This document shows, piece after piece, positions 13,101 through 25,453 of a stretch of 64,000 bases of DNA; the stretch's first letter is position 1, and each line of letters starts with the position of its first letter. This DNA is from Caenorhabditis remanei (taxonomy: Eukaryota; Nematoda; Chromadorea; Rhabditida; Rhabditidae): NCBI RefSeq assembly GCF_010183535.1, contig NC_071331.1:13826001-13890000 (forward strand). Direction: 5' to 3'. The notes below the pieces were generated by a model that did no database searches, was not told where the DNA came from, and saw only the letters and a list, made by a program, of their open reading frames with translations. Both the position numbers and the translations under genes were made by a program.

Positions 13101-16100
13101 AGCGTAGGATTTTCACACTTTCATTTTTTTGATCTTATAATTTTTTATTCCTAAATATTTCAGTGGTAATGGACTCGAAGACCGCCACCGTAACATCTCT
13201 ACAGCAAGTGTCGGAGACAGTGAGTTTTTTTTTTCGCTTTCAAAAAGAATGATCTGAGGTAATAGTCTTTAGAAATTGGACATTCTAGCACATAAACGTC
13301 ATTAAAATGTTCTAAAAGAGCACTTGAAAGCACATAAAAACACACGGGCGGAACACAGAAACTGATAGAGAAAGGTGGCGATGATTCACTTGATCATATT
13401 TGCATGTCCTTTCTTTTCGCTTCGTTCCTCTTTTTTTTCAAACTATCCATTCATCTATTTCTCCTCACTTTTTTGTTTCATTTCGTTCATCCTTGACAGA
13501 ACTGCATTCACATTTCCGATTTAATGACCTTGAGCTATTCAACCGACAGATGGCGCTGTGAAAAAGAGCTATTCTGGGTGTCATAGGTCTTTGCGCGCCA
13601 TTCTCACAACAGATTTGAATGATTCCATGCAAGTTGTACATAATTTTCTTTGTATGAATTTTCGAAATTTCGAAATGCAAGAGAGCAAGCTCTTTCCTAG
13701 CCTTCCGATTTTAATTTTTTCTCATTAGAGACTACTGTCACCGAGATGCATTAAATTTGACGCGCAAAGTATGTAAACACGCAACAATCACAGGCGTGTT
13801 GAATTTTAGAATTCTAAATAAATATAGTTTTTTCCTTGTTATTTTGATTTATCCCTGAAACTCCAACTCTATTCTATTAAAAAAAAGAGAGAAAAACATC
13901 ATATGCTTTTTCGAACAAATCTTTTTATGACTCCTTCAAAAATGTTAACTTTTCTTCCTTCTCGAAGTTGCAGCGCTTTAATATTTTGTGTATACCTTGT
14001 GACAATAACATATAAACGTATATTAATGCCTATTTTTCCATTGATTGCTCTTTTCAAAAAACTCTTCAAAAAATTTAGATTTAGATAGAGAATCCCAATC
14101 TATTGAACTCTTTCCTTCCGATTTTTCGATTTTCTTTGATTTTTACTGATTTTGATAAAACTTCAAAAAACGGTCAAAAGATAGCGACGGAAATGTAAAG
14201 CAATTTCTAGTTCAGTGCCTTTTATGAAAATGCTGTTAACTATACTCCCAATTTAGAGACGAGATTGTTTAGAACCGTAATTTTTTTTGTAATCTGGATA
14301 AGACCACATTTGTAATAAAATATACAGTTGTTTTCTGCAAAAATCTTTCCTTTATTTGCCAATGTTTTCCAATTGGTTCTATCTCTGCTCTTCACCCAAT
14401 TATTTGTCTTGTGAGTGATGATACCAACAAAAAGAAAAAATGAAACAAAAAATTCCTCGTTTAGAAATAGGAATACTTCACCCACACACATACTCAACTT
14501 TTGCTCTTCATAAATCACATGAGGGAGCAATATTTTCGCGGCGACGGCGGCAACACTATCAATTTTGCAAATTTTTGATTTTATCATTGGTAATTGCCAA
14601 CCAACCATACTAAATTCCTTGATGATAATAATAAGTCGCCGGAGCGTCTTGCGTCACAAACTGGCTATATTTTTATATTTAAAACTTCCTATTTACTTGA
14701 AATCATAGTTTGAAAAACGTTTCAAATTTGAAAAAACTAAATTTCTTTATCTTTCTTGGTTTGCTTGTCTTGAATATATCCTTCTCACAGTTTCCGCCAT
14801 CGTTTCATTTTTCAAAACATTCAGTTTGTCACCGATTCAATCATCAACAACGACAACCGCTCATCAACAAACAGAGCTCAAATATAAACACAAATCCTAT
14901 ACTTCTAACGTTTCAATAAAAATTAAATGACCGCAAGCAACGGTACTGGTCCGCCCGTGCCTCCCTCCTTCAAATTTGTAATTGGCGGAGATGAGCATAA
15001 TGACGGAGGGGGATCTCATGAGCACTCGAGTCTTTTATCCACTCATCATCAAGTTGGGCCATCCGGAAATATGGCTCCAAGCACGTCTGGAATAGTCCGG
15101 GCGCCCACAAAAGTGTCTTCTAGGTTCTTGCTCTCGGTCGAGACGGATGCTCCACCACCAATGACTAGAGATGACAGTCATCGTAGGTTACTTACAAAAA
15201 TTTCTGATATTCGTGAAAACACAATTTATATTTCAAACTGACGAAAAACACAGACTCAATTTACCGTTAGCCCCAATTTTTCAATTTCAGGAGAGCTCTA
15301 TGCTTGGGGATCCAACAAAGATGCCGGCGGTAACCACAACCTTGCTCTTTTTGAAGAGCCGTCAATGCCATTCTTTTCAAGTTATCTAAAAGCCCATATC
15401 ACTCCCGGGCCGCTCGAACGAGCTCAAAGCTCATCTCACGGAGGTCATGGAGCTAAAGCTGATCTTGGAGTGCTACTTGGTGTCTATCTACCAACAATCC
15501 AGCATATTCTTGGAGTAACGATGTTCATTCGTTTATTCTGGCTTGTCGGTATCGCTGGTCTCGGACAAACATTTCTTCTGCTCTTCCTCTGCTGCTTCTG
15601 TGTAAGTTTCTTTTTGTGCAAAACAGTTGTTTTTTGAAAATAAATGTGTTTCAGACCTTCCTTACATGCATCTCGATATCTGCTGTCGCAACAAATGGAG
15701 TCGTTGAATCTGGTGGAGCCTACTTTATGATATCTCGAAACTTAGGCCCCGAGTTCGGATCTGCTGTGGGAATTCTTTTCTATCTCGCTAACACTGTTGC
15801 TACTTCTATGTACTTAGTCGGAGGAGTTGAAATACTGTTACTGTACATCTTCCCTTGGCTCACTTTTGGAGGACCTGAAGGGCAACATGATACTTGTGAG
15901 TGCCTGGGCTTTTAATTATGAAATACGCTTCCAATATTTCAGCTCTCTTCGGTACCATGACCAACTCACTGCGATTCTACTCCACAATTCTACTCCTAAT
16001 CGAATTCGCTATTGTTGCCATGGGAGTCAAGTTTGTACAAATGCTTGCACCTGTTCGTTTTTCTGTCTTCATGTTTCCTCACTTCAATATATTTCATTCA

Positions 16101-18955
16101 AGGTTTCTCTCATCTGTGTGATCTTGTCGATTCTCGCTTGTTATGCCGGAGGAGTCACGAAAACAATCTCCCCTGAATCAGGACAATAGTAAGCATTCTT
16201 ATGGGGGTATTCACAACCCGGATAAATATTGTTTTCCGAACGTGAATAGCCCCATTACACACTCCAGGTTCAAATTACCCTTTTTCAGTGTTTGCATGTT
16301 CAACAACCGTCTTCTTCAATCCAGTTCGTTGAGTAATGATTCATTCGACCTTGCAAGTATCTGCGATTATTGCGATAAAAAGTGGGTTTTTCAGTATATT
16401 CCGACATATCAGTTCACTTTTTTACAGCAACACCTACCTTTACGAGAAAGTATGCGGTCTTAAAGGATGCAATAATACAGAAACCGAGAAGGGTTTCCAG
16501 TGTATCAATGGCTTCCCTGGGTTCATGGGTGGACAAACGTTGCTTGCGAACCTTGGACCTAACTATCTTGATAAGGGAGAAGCTTACCCAGGTGCTCCAG
16601 CTGACATAAAAACTGATGTCTATCAAGACGTTCGAACCACCTTCTTCGTCCTCTTGGCTATTTATTTCCCTGCTGTGACTGGTATATTTACCGGTGCGAA
16701 TATGAGCGGAGATTTGAAGAATCCACAAGCCTCGATTCCTGCTGGAACTATTGCTGCAAATCTGACAACCTCCTTCATCTATTTCTCGTTAGCATTCATT
16801 TTCGGAGGAGCTATTGACGGAGCAGTACTCAGAGACAAGTAAGATTTTTCGTATTTTACTAAAAGCATAAAATGTTTATTTAACTAGTCGAACTGCACAA
16901 AGTTACTTTCAGGAATGGGCAATCTGTCGGTGGGCAAATGGTTGTGGCCCTACTTTCTTGGCCTTCCCCCTGGGTTCTTCTCATCGGATCGTTCCTTTCT
17001 ACATTCGGTGCCGCTCTTCAATGTCTCTGCTCTGCTCCACGTCTCCTTCAAGCTATTGCCAAAGACGAAGTCATTCCTCTGTTGTCTCCATTCAAAAAAG
17101 TTACTGCAAACAACGAACCATTCCTTGGATTGATATTGACCACTATTATTGCTGAAATTGCCATTCTCATGGGAAGTATGGACACAATTGCCGCAGTTGT
17201 CGATTTCTTCTTCCTGATGTGTTATGCCTTCGTAAATATCATCTGCACTCTCCACTCACTTCTTGGAGCACCAAACTGGAGACCAAGATTCAAGTACTAC
17301 CATTGGTAAGTTGTGGTTTTTTATCAGATTAATTATTTAATTTTTAAAATTGATTTACAGGTTCTTATCACTTCTTGGTGCAGTACTATGTTTCTTCATC
17401 ATGTTCTCCACCCATTGGGATTATGCCATAGTCGCTTGCCTTCTCTGTCTTGTCATTTACAAGTATGTCGAATGGAAAGGAGCCAAGAAAGAATGGGGAG
17501 ATGGTATTCGTGGACTGGCTTTGACAACTGCGCAGTATTCATTGATGAAGATTGAAGACAAGGAACCACATCCAAAGAACTGGAGACCCCAACTTCTTCT
17601 CCTCCTCTCAATGCAATGGTCGAAAGAAATCATCGATGTTCGTTATCTGAATCTGCTCAATTTGGCTTCACAATTGAAGGCTGGAAAAGGTTTGACTGTC
17701 GTCACAGCATTCTTGAAGGTTAGTCTACTCACTCGACTTCACTTTTGGACTCATTATAATCATATCTTTAGGGAGATCCCACAAGTCCTGATGACAAGAA
17801 GAAAGGAGAACAAGTCAAAGCACGCATGGACTTCGATATGAACCAAGTTCGTCTTCGTGGGTTTGCAAAAACTCTTGTTCATTCGGAAGATCAAGTACGG
17901 GGATCTATGTCAACACTCGTTCAATCTGTCGGACTTGGAGGACTCAAACCAAACACAATGCTCATTTCCTGGCCAGTTCATGATCGAGAAGAAGACCTGA
18001 CTGAATACAACACATTCATAGAGAAAGTTCATGCTGCTTCAATCAATGACATGGCTATTGTCGTCGCCAAAGGAATCATCGACTTTCCATCAGCCGTTTT
18101 CCGAATGAGTGGAATGATTGACGTTTACTGGATTGTTCACGACGGTGGTCTCTGCTTATTAATGGGGTACCTATTAAAGCAACACAAAGTATGGCGTGGA
18201 TGTAAACTGCGAGTTATTGGTATTGCGCAAGAGTCGGATAACAACGTGAAAATGCAAGAAGATTTACAAAAATACGTCTATCAACTTCGTATCGACGCTA
18301 AGATAATGATTGTCGAGTTGGCTGATCCAGAAATTTCGAAGAACGCGTTCGAGCGAACTTTGTTGATGGAAGAGCGAACGATGATGATGAGAGATCTACA
18401 AAAAGTTTCTGGTGGAGGTAATTTAACTCTTGAATTCACTTTTTTTTAATCAATATACTTGTTTTTAGGAATGTCTTTATCGCTACCACCCTCAAATGCT
18501 TCACGGGCAGTATCTCCGCTTGTTACATCAGAAAAGAGAGAAAACTCGAAAGATTCAGATGATGGAACGACAGGAAGTGAAGAAACATCGGAGAAGAAGT
18601 CACCCACTGCTGATAATGAACAAGCAAACCAAGATACAAAGACCAAGAAAGAGAAGATGAAGGCTTTGGATAGGTCGAAAGTGTCGAAGATGCATACAGC
18701 AGTCCGACTAAACGAACTTCTGCTACAGCACTCCGCCAATTCTCAGTTGATTCTTCTCAACTTGCCCAAACCACCAGTGCACAAAGACGGTTAGTTTTTG
18801 TCACAACCCTTCCGTTAAAAGTTATAAGTTTTTTTAAACTTTCAGAACAAGCTCTGGATGATTATGTGCATTATTTGGAAGTCATGACTGATAAGTTGAA
18901 TCGAGTAATTTTCGTGCGAGGAACAGGCAAAGAAGTTATTACTGAAAGCTCATAA
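10130..18955 (+). CDS. kcc-1: KCC-1 potassium-chloride cotransporter, distal-start (long) isoform
   Basis: Electroneutral K-Cl cotransporter of the SLC12 family, lowering cell chloride and volume. Isoform-specific exons 10130-10248, 10786-10893, 13014-13103 and 13164-13219 (124 residues plus one base) splice in phase into the common exons: 15291-15601, 15655-15895, 15943-16052, 16103-16188, 16289-16381, 16428-16838, 16913-17305, 17361-17718, 17772-18417, 18469-18789, 18846-18955; 1150 residues. The unique N-terminus is hydrophilic, Pro/Ser-rich and contains KASVVIF and RRASSWW, the latter a basic-Ser site. The join (GTCGGAGACA to GAGAGC) keeps the frame and gives SVGDRELYAWGS. Every boundary has GT/AG and compatible phase, which is the main support for this isoform. 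The ~2-kb gap 10894-13013 and the stretch 13220-14926 are intronic. See the proximal isoform for the shared body. Confidence 0.8.
14927..18955 (+). CDS. kcc-1: KCC-1 potassium-chloride cotransporter, proximal-start (short) isoform
   Basis: Starts in its own first exon 14927-15182 and then uses the same eleven exons as the distal isoform; 1111 residues. Shared body: the KCC signature NHNLALFEE, twelve predicted membrane helices beginning [18 protein letters not shown], a long extracellular loop with five Cys and N-glycosylation sequons encoded by 16289-16600 (CDYC..VC.LKGCNNT), and a large cytosolic C-terminus. The regulatory stretch [12 protein letters not shown] matches the vertebrate KCC site around Thr1048. 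The first exon contains Lys-Phe-Val-Ile (KFVI), a fit to the SPAK/OSR1 docking pattern [RK]FX[VI], absent from the distal first exons. The Ser/Glu/Lys-rich insert encoded by 18469-18680 is poorly conserved in such transporters. An acceptor is not evident before this ATG, so it may have its own promoter within the intron. Confidence 0.93.
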
Positions 18956-19799
18956 CAAACCTGATCCACTGGTACATTTTCTCGTGAAAGTGTACATATT
19001 TTTGTTTCCGTCATCTGTTATTTAGTAATCTGTGCTGAATGTCTTGCAATCTCTTGCCTCCCACCTAAATCACTCCCTTTTTCTCTCACATTCTCCTCTA
19101 AAACTGTAGAACACTTCATTATACTGTTTCCCTCAGAGACGTTGTTGTCAAGCTCTCATTCATGCTTGACCTCTTCTAGTCTTCTGAACCATCGCACCAC
19201 TTATTCAAACATACAGCATAATCCACTTCATTCTCATCTAATCATTCTTGTTCTTCTATTTTCGGAATACACATCTTTTTCACTCCCTTCTCATGTAACA
19301 TTGCTATTGCTCATATGGTTTTTTTGGTTACGTTTAGTCGCTGTGTAAATTTAGGCGTCTTCCGTACTTTCGTCGGAATATGAACGGCATTTTATATAAA
19401 TATATATATATATACATATTTTTAGGACTTTTTTCTTTTGAATAATTGAGGTTTAACCCACTTTCCTTTTTTGTTTCTAAACTTTGTAGTTTCTTCCCCC
19501 ACCTAAACATTGCCGATGTTAGTACCGTAACCTACCGTAAGCCTTGTTCCCCTCTCCTTCCCCGTTTCTTTGAATTTCTCTGGAAACTTTTTTGCCGATG
19601 GAGACTGACTGACTTTTTATCATCATCATTCACCCCCTCCCATTGCATATCAATATCGAGCTCTTCTTTTTTTTCGTTTTGTTTCCATTTATATATTTAG
19701 CATCCTATAAATGGTTAGATTTGTTTAAATATCGGACTTTTCATTCAAGTTTTCATTACAAAATTGAAATCACAAAACATCACAAATGGTCTTTAAGTT
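18956..19799. other. Convergent 3' region between kcc-1 and a globin gene
   Basis: 844 bases with no gene seen. Strongly T/C-rich on the plus strand, with a (TA)n run at 19399-19414. The 3' untranslated regions of kcc-1 (plus) and the globin (minus) must end here. No clear AATAAA for kcc-1 was found. Confidence 0.4.
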
Positions 19800-20923
19800 T
19801 CACAACATAAGAAAGAGATGATGATCATTTCGATTAATTGAGATTTTACGTTCTGCTGTTAGCTTTGCGAAGTCGAATCCATCAAGCAGTTTTTGGCCGA
19901 GATATCTGAAATCTCAATATTTTAATCTACCTATCTGATGAATATTTGTAATCACCTCATTAGCTCTATCCAAGATTCTGCACATTTCGGAGTTGCTTCT
20001 GTTTCACGGAGAAAATCGAAAACTGTACAGACGATTTGAGCACAAAATATGCGGACATTTTCTTCGGTCATGTGAGGAGTCTGGAAATGATGAATTGAAG
20101 AATGATATCTTCCAGTGGAAACTCACAATATCAGGTCGATAGTGTCGTTCACCATATTTGAATACAGTCGGCGCTACTTGAGCTTCCAATTCATCCACAT
20201 TTTTCACAGAAATATGGAGAATATTAGTGAAGAGACGAGCATGACGGCGAACTGGGTGGCTTTCAGGAAGATTGAAAATATCATCAGATTCTGAGAGACT
20301 GAATAATGGACAGAGCATTGGGATCTTGGAGAGGACACGACGAAACACAAAGAGACCGAAACAGGCAGTTGGGATTGAAGAGGCGGAACGAGATTCGACG
20401 ATTCTCCAGGATTCTGAGATGACTTCACAACTCTGAAAATACGTGAAATGCTTCACGGAATTCCCGATCATCCACTCACTTCTTTATCAATCAAATTCTC
20501 TTCACTCGGAATCGATCGAAACGAATAAGTCCTCATTTGTTTCAGTGGAGAATGAGACTTTGTTCGAATCATACAACTCATTTTAGCTGTCATCGAATCG
20601 TCGAGACTTCTTGCACTGAAATCCTGATTTGTGGACGAGGAGAGGAAGATTTTTCGACGTTCGGAAGCACTGTTCTTCTGGTTTTTCTGATACGGAGGAG
20701 ATGTGGATCGAAGGGATGAAAAATCCTGAGAAGTAGACGATAAATTGAGAAGAAAGAAGGAAAAACTCACTGTACTCGCACTTTTAGCTCTCAATTGTCC
20801 ATGTTCGTACTCATCGAAACTCTCTTTTCCATTAATTTGAATAGTCGGAGGAGTGGTACAAGAATGAGAATTTCCAGAAGAACCTGGTGCCAGATGGCAG
20901 TTCTTAAAGAGACGTTTTAGCAT
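19800..20923 (-). CDS. Nematode globin with long Ser-rich N-terminal extension
   Basis: Haem-binding globin; most nematode globins of this type are neuronal and probably act in redox or oxygen sensing rather than oxygen storage. Exons 20923-20771, 20725-20480, 20432-20127, 20080-19956, 19905-19800 join in phase; 311 residues. The globin fold begins near residue 134 (EVISESWRIVESR). A His in RRHARLFTNIL fits the distal E7 position and the His of YGERHY, 33 residues later, fits the proximal F8. The first ~133 residues are Ser/Thr/basic-rich and unlike a globin. The start chosen is the ATG at 20923 because its frame is closed upstream and TGAGTCAG, a possible trans-splice acceptor, ends one base before it. 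A globin next to kcc-1 agrees with my memory of C. elegans chromosome IV; the glb number is not assigned. Confidence 0.85.
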
Positions 20924-23900
20924 ACTGACTCAAGAAAAAAGATTTTCTTCATACCTTGACGTTTTGATTTTGACTCGGATCCGACAATCTTCTTTGACGT
21001 CCCAGCTTTCCTTTGAACGATTTTGACGGTGTTGATGAGACACCCGGATGTGTATTTCCCATTTTAATCTGATGTTTTCTTCTTTCTTTTCTGAAAAATA
21101 TGAACATTCGAAATGCATGAGTAAAAAATGAATCACAAGAAGGCATGAGTAATGACCAAGAGAGATTATGAAGAATGAAATTGAAAAAAGAGAACAAGTG
21201 GAGTCATGTTTATTCTCAGTTTCCAAGCAATTGAACATTAAAAAAAGGAGTCCATTATTATAAATGGAGCATCTATTCTCGTGTCATTGAGCTCAAAAAC
21301 TCACAGAGTCTGAGCAGAAAAGAAGAAGCAGAGAGTGCCAATTAGTTTATGTTTTTCGTCCGTGCTATACGAATCAAAAGACACGAAATAGTTCCCTAAG
21401 GGATTCAACGTAATGACGTTAAAACATCAATGATGGTTAGGTATATAAATAAAAATATTCAAGTTTTGAGACTGAAAAAAAGGAAAGAAATGTATACGGG
21501 GGCGAGAATGAGAAAAAATAGAAAAATGGATGCAGAAATATGGAAATGATGGGAAAGAAACAGACGGAACGAATCATTCGATATCACTTTCATCACAATG
21601 ATGGTTTCTATTTTTCTGCTTCTCTTCTTTTTGCTTCTTTTCATTATTTTGGTGGATTCTCTTCCTGCGTAAGTCTATAAATTTGAGAAAAAAGAGAGAA
21701 GGAACGTCTATTGTTTCTGAGAGTCGAATCAGTTCTCTGAACACTCTAAGGTTTCTTTTCCCAAATCTCGAAACAGCGTCTTCTATCCAGAATAACAATT
21801 CGAGATTTCCAGTTCTTCACATGGTTCCCGCATATCGAAACATAAAGGATTCATAATGGTAGAGTGAAAAACATTCATTTTCAGAAAAAACAATGAATCC
21901 TTCTTTCAGGGTCTTGGAATTTGCTTCATTTAACTCGGATTAATCGAACATTCATACTCTTCTATGAGTGATCAGTTTCTCTTTTCGAATATTGTTTTTT
22001 GAAAAATTTTATTTTTTATTTGGAAATAAAGTTTTGTTAAAACGAGATGAAAGGTGTGTATTTGAAAGTATAAAACATTCAAATCTGTTCAGCTGTTCTC
22101 TGGGTCACAAGATGATCTCTGAGTCAATGGATTTTAAATAAACACATTTTATTTTAATAATTTTGAATAATATGTTATTTACTGGATTTCAGGCAAAGTA
22201 TTGAAGATCAAATGGTTTCAAAATCAATCAAAATAATAAGATTGTTCATCTTACAAATGACAGAAAGTGTAAGTCCAAGTACCTAATTCCAGACTTTGCA
22301 CTTCGTAGTCTAGAATATTTTAGAGTTGATTCAATTCACTGAAATCTAATAAATTCGAAGGAACTACGTGCAAATGCACATAGATATTCTCTCCTTTAGA
22401 TCATAGAAACACAATGAATAGAACTGAAATTGTCAACGAATAAAGCATCCTAAACAGAGCCCTTTTCTGAAAATTGAGAAAAAGAAAACCCCCCATTTGA
22501 AACCAAATATATATATATATATGCGGTATAGTATTGGAGCTGGCTCGTCGAGCAAAAACGAGACGAAGAAAAAGGAAAAACGAGGCGTCGAAAGAAAAGA
22601 AAAAACGGAAGCAAGAATTTGGTTTAATTAAGCAAATGGTAACATTTTACGAATTCTTTCATTCAATAGATTCTTTCTTGTGATCCATCTTTTCTGAACT
22701 TCTGACTGAAAGATGGATTTCCATTGTCTTAATTTTCACAATTCGGGTCATCGAAGATTACAAAAAGATAATCTTTTCAAGAGGAAAATAATCGAAAAAC
22801 AAGACAAGTTAATGAAAATAAAGGATTACTGGTGGCTTCTTTCTTCGGTTTTTTTGTGAAAAACGGCGGAAGAAGCCAAAAAATGAGGAAGAAGAAATGA
22901 GATGAGATGGATAAGGAAAAGTAAAGTTTTTCTCTTTTTTCTCTTTCTTCTGTCGGTGAAGAGACCCCAGGGCTATATAAATTGGATTCAGAAGAGTATT
23001 GGAGGGGGCGGGACAAATAGAAAAAGACAATAAAATCTTGTTTTTGAGAGAAAAAGAGAGAAATGTAGTTTCAGATGAATTGGAGTTTTCAGACGATTCA
23101 GGTGAGTTTGTAGTTGTACTCGTGGAACGAATTGAATGGGACGAGATGATACAAACCAGCTCAGAAATCAGAAATATACGAATGAGATTTCTTGAATTTT
23201 GAGAATTGGAAAGTCAAAAGAAAGATTGGAAAAACGACGGGGAGAATGCTGAGAATGAGAAGGTTCTAAAATGTCTTCCCAATTCTATCCTATCTAAAAC
23301 AAGTTTTGGTAATCAAGATTACAGTAGTCAGGCTTTGAGTGAGCAAATGTTTCATCTACGTTTAGAAGATTCTTCCGATGGAGCCACTATATTCTAATTG
23401 AGATTTCAATTCCTTTCTGAAATTAGTATAGTCTGCTTTAAAAAACTAAAAAACCTTCCTGTTTCCGGTCACATTTTCACCGAGCAACGGGGTTTCAAAT
23501 TTCCAGGTCAAAAAGAGAGAGTAGAAACATACTTTCTGGTGTCTCGGAAGAAACGGAGATTTCGAAACCATTTCTGATCGTTGAATATCAAAAAGAAAAA
23601 AGAAAGCCATATTTCCACACACACACACACGTGTTTTTTGTGTTTCCAGAGATCAATTTCCAATGACTTTCGTCTTATCCTGATCCGGATATATACGTCG
23701 TCGAAAGGAAATGTCTATATTTCCTTTTTTCTTTGCAAAAAAAGAAACTGAGTGGGAAGAAGAGAATCTCGACGTCAACTATCTTCAACTTTTTTGAAGA
23801 ACACTTGAAACAACTCTCCTAGTTATTTATTTTTGCAAAATAAGTAATGACGTGGAACTAATTCCAGAAGAGATCCAAAACCAATTGGGAAAAGAGGAAA

Positions 23901-25451
23901 GTTACTTTCCGAATTCATGAAGAAATTGGTCTTCTTTTTCTCGTTTTCTTTGTATGCCTGACTTCAGAATACTTGATTCAAAAGCTCATTGTTGAGAAAG
24001 TAATGTGATACTAGAAATAGAAAGAAGAATTCGTGAAGAAAAAGAAGAAACAGAAGACGTTTCAGAAGAAAGATACATTGGTAGAAGACGCAATTAGGGC
24101 ACCTAGGATTATATGTATTCACAGTGATGATGATGAAAATGATGGAAACGTCACGAGTTTTTCTAATTTTTCCTTTTTGTTCGAGTATGAGAAATGAAGA
24201 AAAAAAGAATTGAATTCTGGAAGAAAACTGGTTTTTGGAGAGTTTTCGAAAAAAAAACGTTTTTAAGACGGATTTCGACATGATTTAGTGAAAGAACTAT
24301 TAGGACAGAATTTTGAGATTTCAGATTTCGAAGAAAGAAATCCGAGCACTTTCAAAGATTGGAATTATTTTTATTCGAAAAAAAATAGTTCTTTCTGAAA
24401 AATCTTAGCATGAAATTTCTAGGAAATTGTTAGCAGGACAGAGAGGAAATTTCAAGCTTTGTGATTATGCTGATCTTCTTTTCTGAAAAAAAACTATAAC
24501 TTTTTCACACGTAACACTTGAGAACCTTCTTAGAAGAGTTGTGCTCATTGAGGTGTGACGTAAAACTGGAATTGGTTGAGTGAAGATTAAAACAAGAGGA
24601 AAAAGGAAACAAATGATTGTGAGAAGTGGTCTGGGAACTCTTCCAATGGTTCCAGACGACATATGTTTTTGGTTTTTTGGAAGGATTACTCATACGAATA
24701 TGAGAGATTAATCGTTTTTCCGAGGACATCGGACATTTAAAAATTGGCATTTGATTTGAAAATGTTCAGAGATTATCTTCAACTAGAGAAGATTCTGAAT
24801 TTGAGAACTCGAAAGAATATTCTAGAAAGTGTTATTTTTAAAAAGTGTAAAAAAGTTGGTTACCTAAATACATTTCATTTATTTATTCAAAAAGCTCAGA
24901 GTGCTTTGAACCACGAAAATTCAAAACACATAATTTGAGACTTTTCATGTTTACCTACGCTCCGTTTTCTGCTAAACATAAATTCAGAATCTCTCTGTTT
25001 CTTCTCGTAACATCATCATCCGGAAGTGTCTTACTTGAGTTCACAAGAAGAAGAAGAAGAAGATAAATGCGACGTACTTTACTATTCAAATGAGACACGG
25101 AAATAGTGGGGGAATCCACCTTTTCCAGAAGACACGGGCGGTCTCGTCGTGAGTTTTTGATGTGAAATTGTATTTTGTTCTTTTTTCATGGAAAAAGGAA
25201 AAAAGAAGAAAAGAGGCATGTCTTGTGGTGATTCGATTAGTCACGAATCATCATGAAAGTCAACGGAAAAATAGGAAACGGAGCAGTTTTGTTTTTGAGC
25301 TGCAATAGAATAAGGTGACTAACGGATTCAGTGGATGGTGTGGGTGGATAATTAAATTTAGATTAGATTCTGTTTTATATCGACTCCGAAACACGATCTG
25401 AAATTCAAGTCACGTTGCGACATCATACAAGACAAAGTGATTTTATATTTA
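20924..25451. other. 4.5-kb gene-poor, purine-rich stretch upstream of the globin
   Basis: I find no exon chain here. The plus strand is rich in A and G (for example 21459-21660, 23000-23300, 24000-24260), which in nematodes is typical of introns or untranslated sequence transcribed from the minus strand. It may be promoter or a large 5' intron of the globin. Simple repeats: (TA)n 22507-22522, (CA)n 23616-23630, (AAG)n 25045-25062. Short open stretches such as 22999-23397 have no supporting features. Confidence 0.4.
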
Positions 25452-25453
25452 TT
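25448..25453 (-). terminator. Poly(A) signal overlapping the F-box gene stop codon
   Basis: AATAAA on the minus strand shares two bases with the TAA stop at 25454-25452. The next clear alternative is not nearby, so the 3' untranslated region would be only about 15-25 bases. Confidence 0.5.
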
